From Stenotrophomonas sp046736075 (lineage in GTDB: Bacteria > Pseudomonadota > Gammaproteobacteria > Xanthomonadales > Xanthomonadaceae): DNA of 64,000 bases. A model generated the notes under the pieces. It did not search any database, had not been told where the DNA came from, and was given only the letters and a program-made list of their open reading frames with translations. The translations under genes and the position numbers were made by a program. Where the stretch lies: positions 2,914,001-2,978,000 of the forward strand of contig NZ_CP177163.1 in NCBI RefSeq assembly GCF_046736075.1, read 5' to 3'. This document shows positions 60,216 to 64,000 of this stretch, in pieces (within the stretch, counting starts at the first letter, position 1; each line of letters opens with the position of its first letter).

Positions 60216-61436
60216 ATGCCCCAGTACCGCTACAAGGCGCTCAATGCCCACGGCGAGGTGTTCGACGGCCAGATGGACGCGGCCAGCGAGGCCGAGGTTG
60301 CCGCGCGGCTGCAGGACCAGGGCCATGTGCCGATGGAAGCGCGGCTGGCCAGCGACGGTGTGGCCAGCGCGTCGTCGTGGGCCACACTGCTGCGGCGCAA
60401 ACCGTTCGACGGCGCCGCGCTGGTGCAGTTCACCCAGCAGCTGGCCACGCTGCTGGGTGCCGGGCAGCCGCTGGATCGCGCGCTGACCATCCTGCTGGAG
60501 CTGCCCGAGGACGAGCGCAGCCGCCGCGTGATCACCGAGATCCGCGACATCGTGCGCGGGGGCGCGGCGCTGTCCACCGCGCTGGAGCGCCAGCACGGGA
60601 TGTTCTCGCGGCTGTACATCAACATGGTGCGTGCCGGTGAAGCCGGCGGCAGCCTGCACGATACGTTGCAGCGCCTGTCCGACTATCTCGAACGCAGCGC
60701 CGAGCTGAAGGGGCGCGTGATCAACGCGCTGATCTACCCGGCGATCCTGCTCGCGGTGGTGGGCGGTGCATTGCTGTTCCTGCTCGGCTATGTGGTGCCG
60801 CAGTTCGCCACCATGTACGAAAGCCTGGACGTGGCGTTGCCCTGGTTCACCCAGTGGGTGCTCGCGGCCGGCACGGTGGTGCGCGAGGGCTGGCTCGCGA
60901 TGATCGTGGTGCCGGCGCTCGCCGCGCTGGTGACCGAGCGCAAGCTGCGCCAGCCTGCGTTCCGCCTGGCGCTGGATGGCTGGCTGCTGCAGCGCCGTGG
61001 CATCGGCGCGCTGGTGGCCAAACTGGAAACCGCGCGGCTGGCGCGCACCCTTGGCACGCTGCTGCGCAATGGCGTGCCGCTGCTGTCCGGGCTGGGCATC
61101 GCGCGCAACGTGCTGGGCAACCGCGCGCTGGCCGCCGATGTCGATGCGGCCAGCGACGAGGTCAAGAACGGCAATGGCCTGTCCGCATCGCTGGCACGCG
61201 GCAAGCGCTTTCCGCGCCTGGCCCTGCAGATGATCCAGGTCGGCGAGGAGTCCGGCGCGCTGGACACCATGCTGCTCAAGACCGCCGATACCTTTGAACA
61301 GGAAAGCGCACGCGCAATCGACCGCCTGCTGTCGGCACTGGTGCCGGTGATAACGCTGGTACTGGCCTCGGTGGTCGGGCTGGTGATCGTTGCCGTGCTG
61401 GTGCCGCTGTACGACCTCACCAACGCCATCGGCTGA
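60216..61436 (+). CDS. gspF: type II secretion inner-membrane protein GspF (XpsF)
   Basis: A 406-residue GspF, normal length, with two homologous cytoplasmic domains (about 70-165 and 275-370) separated by membrane helices, the FTQQLATLLGAGQPLDRAL string and a final helix (VITLVLASVVGLVIVAVLVP). The ATG at 60216 gives the usual MPQYRYKALNAHG start; a GTG at 60189 is less likely. It lies 37 bases after gspE. Confidence 0.94.
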   Translation: MPQYRYKALNAHGEVFDGQMDAASEAEVAARLQDQGHVPMEARLASDGVASASSWATLLRRKPFDGAALVQFTQQLATLLGAGQPLDRALTILLELPEDERSRRVITEIRDIVRGGAALSTALERQHGMFSRLYINMVRAGEAGGSLHDTLQRLSDYLERSAELKGRVINALIYPAILLAVVGGALLFLLGYVVPQFATMYESLDVALPWFTQWVLAAGTVVREGWLAMIVVPALAALVTERKLRQPAFRLALDGWLLQRRGIGALVAKLETARLARTLGTLLRNGVPLLSGLGIARNVLGNRALAADVDAASDEVKNGNGLSASLARGKRFPRLALQMIQVGEESGALDTMLLKTADTFEQESARAIDRLLSALVPVITLVLASVVGLVIVAVLVPLYDLTNAIG

Positions 61437-61483
61437 GCGCCGCCGGCCACCTCTCCATCGACCCGATCCAAGGAGCCCACTGC

Positions 61484-61912
61484 ATGCAACGCCGCCTGAT
61501 CCGTTTTTCCTCGCCGCGCAACCAGTCGGGCATGAGCCTGCTGGAAATCATCATCGTCATCGTGCTGATCGGCGCGGTGCTCACCCTCGTCGGCAGCCGG
61601 GTGCTTGGCGGTGCCGACCGCGGCAAGGCGAACATCGCCAAGGCGCAGGTACAGACCGTCGCCGGCAAGATCGAGAACTACCAGCTGGACACCGGCAAAC
61701 TGCCGGCCAAGCTTGACGACCTGGTGACCCAGCCCGGCGGCAGCAGCGGTTGGCTCGGCCCGTACGCCAAGCCGGCCGATCTCAACGATCCGTGGGGCCA
61801 CGCGCTGGAGTACCGCGTGCCCGGTGAAGGCCAGCCGTTCGAGCTGATCAGCCTTGGCAAGGATGGCAAGGTCGGTGGCAGCAGCTACGACGCGGACATC
61901 CGTTACGAGTGA
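61484..61912 (+). CDS. gspG: major pseudopilin GspG (XpsG)
   Basis: A 142-residue prepseudopilin. The prepilin peptidase site is G-MSLLEIIIVIVLIGA, with Glu at +5 of the mature protein, followed by the hydrophobic helix; the C-terminal part has the SSGWLGPY and NDPWGHALEYR strings of GspG with its calcium-binding loop. It polymerises into the pseudopilus. An AAGGAG site precedes the ATG. The stop overlaps gspH by 4 bases. Confidence 0.95.
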   Translation: MQRRLIRFSSPRNQSGMSLLEIIIVIVLIGAVLTLVGSRVLGGADRGKANIAKAQVQTVAGKIENYQLDTGKLPAKLDDLVTQPGGSSGWLGPYAKPADLNDPWGHALEYRVPGEGQPFELISLGKDGKVGGSSYDADIRYE

Positions 61913-62412
61913 TCGACGTGGTCGCTCCACGCTTGCCGCGCCGCCACCGCGCTGCCCCGCGTACGGGCGCGCGTGGTCTGTCGCTGCTGGAAATGCTGCT
62001 GGTGGTGGCCTTGATCGCGGTGGTCGGGCTGATCACCGCCAGTGGCATGCGCGGCGGGATCGACGGCATGCGGCTGCGCAACGCCGGCAAGGAAATGGCC
62101 AACCAGCTGCGCTACACCCGCACCCAGGCGATCGCCACCGGTGAACGGCAGCGTTTCGTGGTGGACCCGAAGGCACGCACCTGGACCGCTGCCAACGGCC
62201 GCCACGGCAGCCTGCCGGCGGCGCTGGAGATCGAGGTCAGCGCGGCGCGGGAAGTTGCGCCGGCGCCCGGCCAGGCCGCCATCGCCTTCTATCCCGATGG
62301 CGGTGCCAGCGGCGGGCGGATCGCCTTGAGCGCACGCGATGCCGTGTGGGACATCCAGGTGGGCTGGATAACCGGCGAGGTCCGTTCGGGCATGCGGCGG
62401 GAGCGGCCATGA
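61909..62412 (+). CDS. gspH: minor pseudopilin GspH (XpsH)
   Basis: A 167-residue protein with a 23-residue leader and cleavage site ARG-LSLLEMLLVVALIAV (Glu+5 present). The GTG start lies within the gspG stop (GTGA). The globular part resembles GspH/FimT (NQLRYTRTQAIATGE). It is likely a minor component of the pseudopilus tip. Confidence 0.9.
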   Translation: MIDVVAPRLPRRHRAAPRTGARGLSLLEMLLVVALIAVVGLITASGMRGGIDGMRLRNAGKEMANQLRYTRTQAIATGERQRFVVDPKARTWTAANGRHGSLPAALEIEVSAAREVAPAPGQAAIAFYPDGGASGGRIALSARDAVWDIQVGWITGEVRSGMRRERP

Positions 62413-62831
62413 AGCGGCAGCGTGGCTATTCGCTGCTGGAAGTGATTGTCGCGTTCGCGCTGCTGGCGCTGGCGTTGACGTTGCTGCTGGGCAGCCTGTC
62501 CGGGGCCTCGCGGCAGGTTGGACAGGCCGACCTGCGTACCCGCGCCGTCCTGCATGCGCAGTCGCTGCTGGACGCCACCGGCGTCGAGGCGCCGCTGCAG
62601 CCGGGGCAGACCGCCGGCGAATGGGAGGACGGCCGCTACCGCTGGCAGTTGCAGGTGGAGCCGTTCGTGGACGCGCGTGGCGATGCCGCGCCAGTGGCCA
62701 CCGACCCCGCCGCACCCCAGCTGGCCCAGCTCACCCTGCAGGTACGCTGGGGCGACGCCGCCGGCGAGACGATGCAGTGGCGCAGCCTGCGCCTGTTGCC
62801 ACCGGCAGCGGCACCGGGAGCGCCCCGATGA
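62409..62831 (+). CDS. gspI: minor pseudopilin GspI (XpsI)
   Basis: A 140-residue protein with a short leader and cleavage site QRG-YSLLEVIVAFALLALA (Glu+5). The ATG overlaps the gspH stop by 4 bases. In other systems GspI nucleates the tip complex with J and K. Confidence 0.9.
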   Translation: MKRQRGYSLLEVIVAFALLALALTLLLGSLSGASRQVGQADLRTRAVLHAQSLLDATGVEAPLQPGQTAGEWEDGRYRWQLQVEPFVDARGDAAPVATDPAAPQLAQLTLQVRWGDAAGETMQWRSLRLLPPAAAPGAPR

Positions 62832-63469
62832 GGTCGCTTGGGGCACGCGGCCGCGCAGGTTTCACCCTGATCGAAGTCCTGCTGGCCACCGCGCTGCTGG
62901 TTGGCGGGCTGGCACTGGCGTTTGCCACGGTGCGTTCGGCGATGGCGATCAGCCAGCGTGGCGAGGCGATGGCGGCGCACAACGAGCGCATGCGTGCCGT
63001 GGAAGGTTTCCTGCGCCGCCGCCTGGCGATGGCCACGCGCACCGCCACCACGCCGCCGGACCCTACCCGCGAGCCGGTGTACTTCGTCGGTGAGGCGCAG
63101 CGCATGCTGTTCGTGTCCGAGCTGCCGGGCTACCTCGGCCGGGGCGGGCCGTACCTGCACGAGCTGGCGCTGCGCCCCGACGGCCGCAGCCAACGCCTGG
63201 AGCTGGCTCTCACCCTGGTGCAGAACGGCGAGCGCATCGAGGAAACCCCGCCGCGCGCGCCGGAACTGCTGGCCGACGCGCTGCGCGGCGTGCAGTTCCG
63301 TTATCGCGGTATCGATCCGCGCACTGGCGAACTGGGCCCGTGGCAGGACCGCTGGGATGACACCCGGCGCCTGCCGCTGCTGGTTTCCATCGATGTGCAG
63401 CCGGCAGAGGGACTGGCCTGGCCGACCCTGGTGGTGGCGCTGTCGCAGCAGCAGGCCGCACGCCCATGA
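62828..63469 (+). CDS. gspJ: minor pseudopilin GspJ (XpsJ)
   Basis: A 213-residue protein with leader and cleavage site RAG-FTLIEVLLATALLVGG. The globular domain has the GspJ-type RYRGIDPRTGELGPW pattern. The start is fixed by the ATGA overlap with gspI. Confidence 0.9.
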   Translation: MRSLGARGRAGFTLIEVLLATALLVGGLALAFATVRSAMAISQRGEAMAAHNERMRAVEGFLRRRLAMATRTATTPPDPTREPVYFVGEAQRMLFVSELPGYLGRGGPYLHELALRPDGRSQRLELALTLVQNGERIEETPPRAPELLADALRGVQFRYRGIDPRTGELGPWQDRWDDTRRLPLLVSIDVQPAEGLAWPTLVVALSQQQAARP

Positions 63470-64000
63470 CGCGGCGCACGCGGGGCGCCGCGCTGGTGCT
63501 GGTGCTGTGGCTGATCGCCCTGCTGACGGCCGTGGTCGGCGCCTATGCGCTCACCGCACGGGTGGAACATCTGCAGCAGCGCGTGATCGGCGATGACGCG
63601 ATCGGCCAGGAACATGCGCGTGCGGGCCTGGAATACGCACTGCATCGCCTGCAGGCCAGTGCCACGCAGCCGGCATGGGTCCCGGACGGCCGGCGCTACC
63701 GCTGGCAGTTCGATGAACGCCGCATCGACCTGCGCATCGTCGATGAAAACGGCAAGATCAATCTCAACCTGGCCGATGCGGCGCTGTTGTCCGGCTTCCT
63801 GCGTGCGCTGGGCGAACCGCCGCCGCGCGCCCAGCAACTGGCCGGGGCGATCCTCGACTGGCGCGATGCCGACAACCTCAAACAGCCCGGTGGCGGCGCG
63901 GAAACCGCGGATTACCAGGCGGCCGGGCTGCCCTATGGTGCGCGCAACGCACGCTTCGACAGCCTTGGCGAACTGCAGCGCGTGCTTGGCATGGATGCGG
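63466..64000 (+). CDS. gspK: minor pseudopilin GspK (XpsK), N-terminal part
   Basis: The first 178 residues are in the window; the gene runs off the end. The leader MTRRTRG is followed by a hydrophobic helix that lacks the Glu+5 (AALVLVLW), the known exception of GspK. IVDENGKINLNLAD and ILDWRDADN are strong family strings. GspK caps the pseudopilus. The start overlaps the gspJ stop (ATGA). Confidence 0.92.
   Translation, partial: MTRRTRGAALVLVLWLIALLTAVVGAYALTARVEHLQQRVIGDDAIGQEHARAGLEYALHRLQASATQPAWVPDGRRYRWQFDERRIDLRIVDENGKINLNLADAALLSGFLRALGEPPPRAQQLAGAILDWRDADNLKQPGGGAETADYQAAGLPYGARNARFDSLGELQRVLGMDA

Overview
The window is GC-rich chromosomal DNA of a Xanthomonadaceae gammaproteobacterium, most likely Stenotrophomonas or a close relative. 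The evidence is gene order as I remember it for the family: an LPS/O-antigen locus with xanAB, etfBA, rmlBADC and an lpsIJ-type CoA-transferase pair, the pssA / proS / valS-holC-pepA / lptFG housekeeping blocks, and a type II secretion operon in the Xps order E-F-G-H-I-J-K. A GTAG-headed palindrome resembling the SMAG repeats of S. maltophilia is also present. No rRNA, tRNA, CRISPR array or insertion sequence was seen. Both ends of the window cut a gene.

1-21 kb is a surface-polysaccharide locus. A plus-strand operon (truncated nucleotide-sugar dehydrogenase, then WbpB-, WbpD- and WbpE-like enzymes, a glycosyltransferase, a Wzx-type flippase and a fused glutaminase/WbpG-type amidotransferase) predicts a diamino-hexuronic acid carrying an acetamidino group. 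It meets a minus-strand xanA-xanB-acyltransferase operon. etfBA (minus) and rmlBACD (plus) diverge from a shared regulatory region. A CoA-transferase pair follows, then a 945-residue RgpF-HAD multidomain protein on the minus strand.

21-26.5 kb holds an AlkB-type dioxygenase, a four-gene MCE/Mla-like lipid transport operon (STAS-permease, ATPase, MCE protein, lipoprotein), a ThrE-type exporter and an H-NS-family protein.

26.9-41.9 kb is mainly housekeeping: proS; a translationally coupled pssA - putative holD (DNA polymerase III psi) - rimI; valS, a Pmp3-like peptide gene, holC (chi) and pepA; lptFG; an RDD protein; xerD; and a DsbC-like protein with a lipobox.

42-58.4 kb is secretion and surface oriented. 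It contains a multidomain GH18 chitinase with a LacI/NagR-like operator upstream, purL, a 2526-residue trimeric autotransporter adhesin behind a relatively AT-rich, repeat-containing regulatory region, and a secreted subtilase.

58.4-64 kb is the start of the type II secretion operon (gspE to a truncated gspK). The chitinase and the subtilase are plausible substrates of this system.
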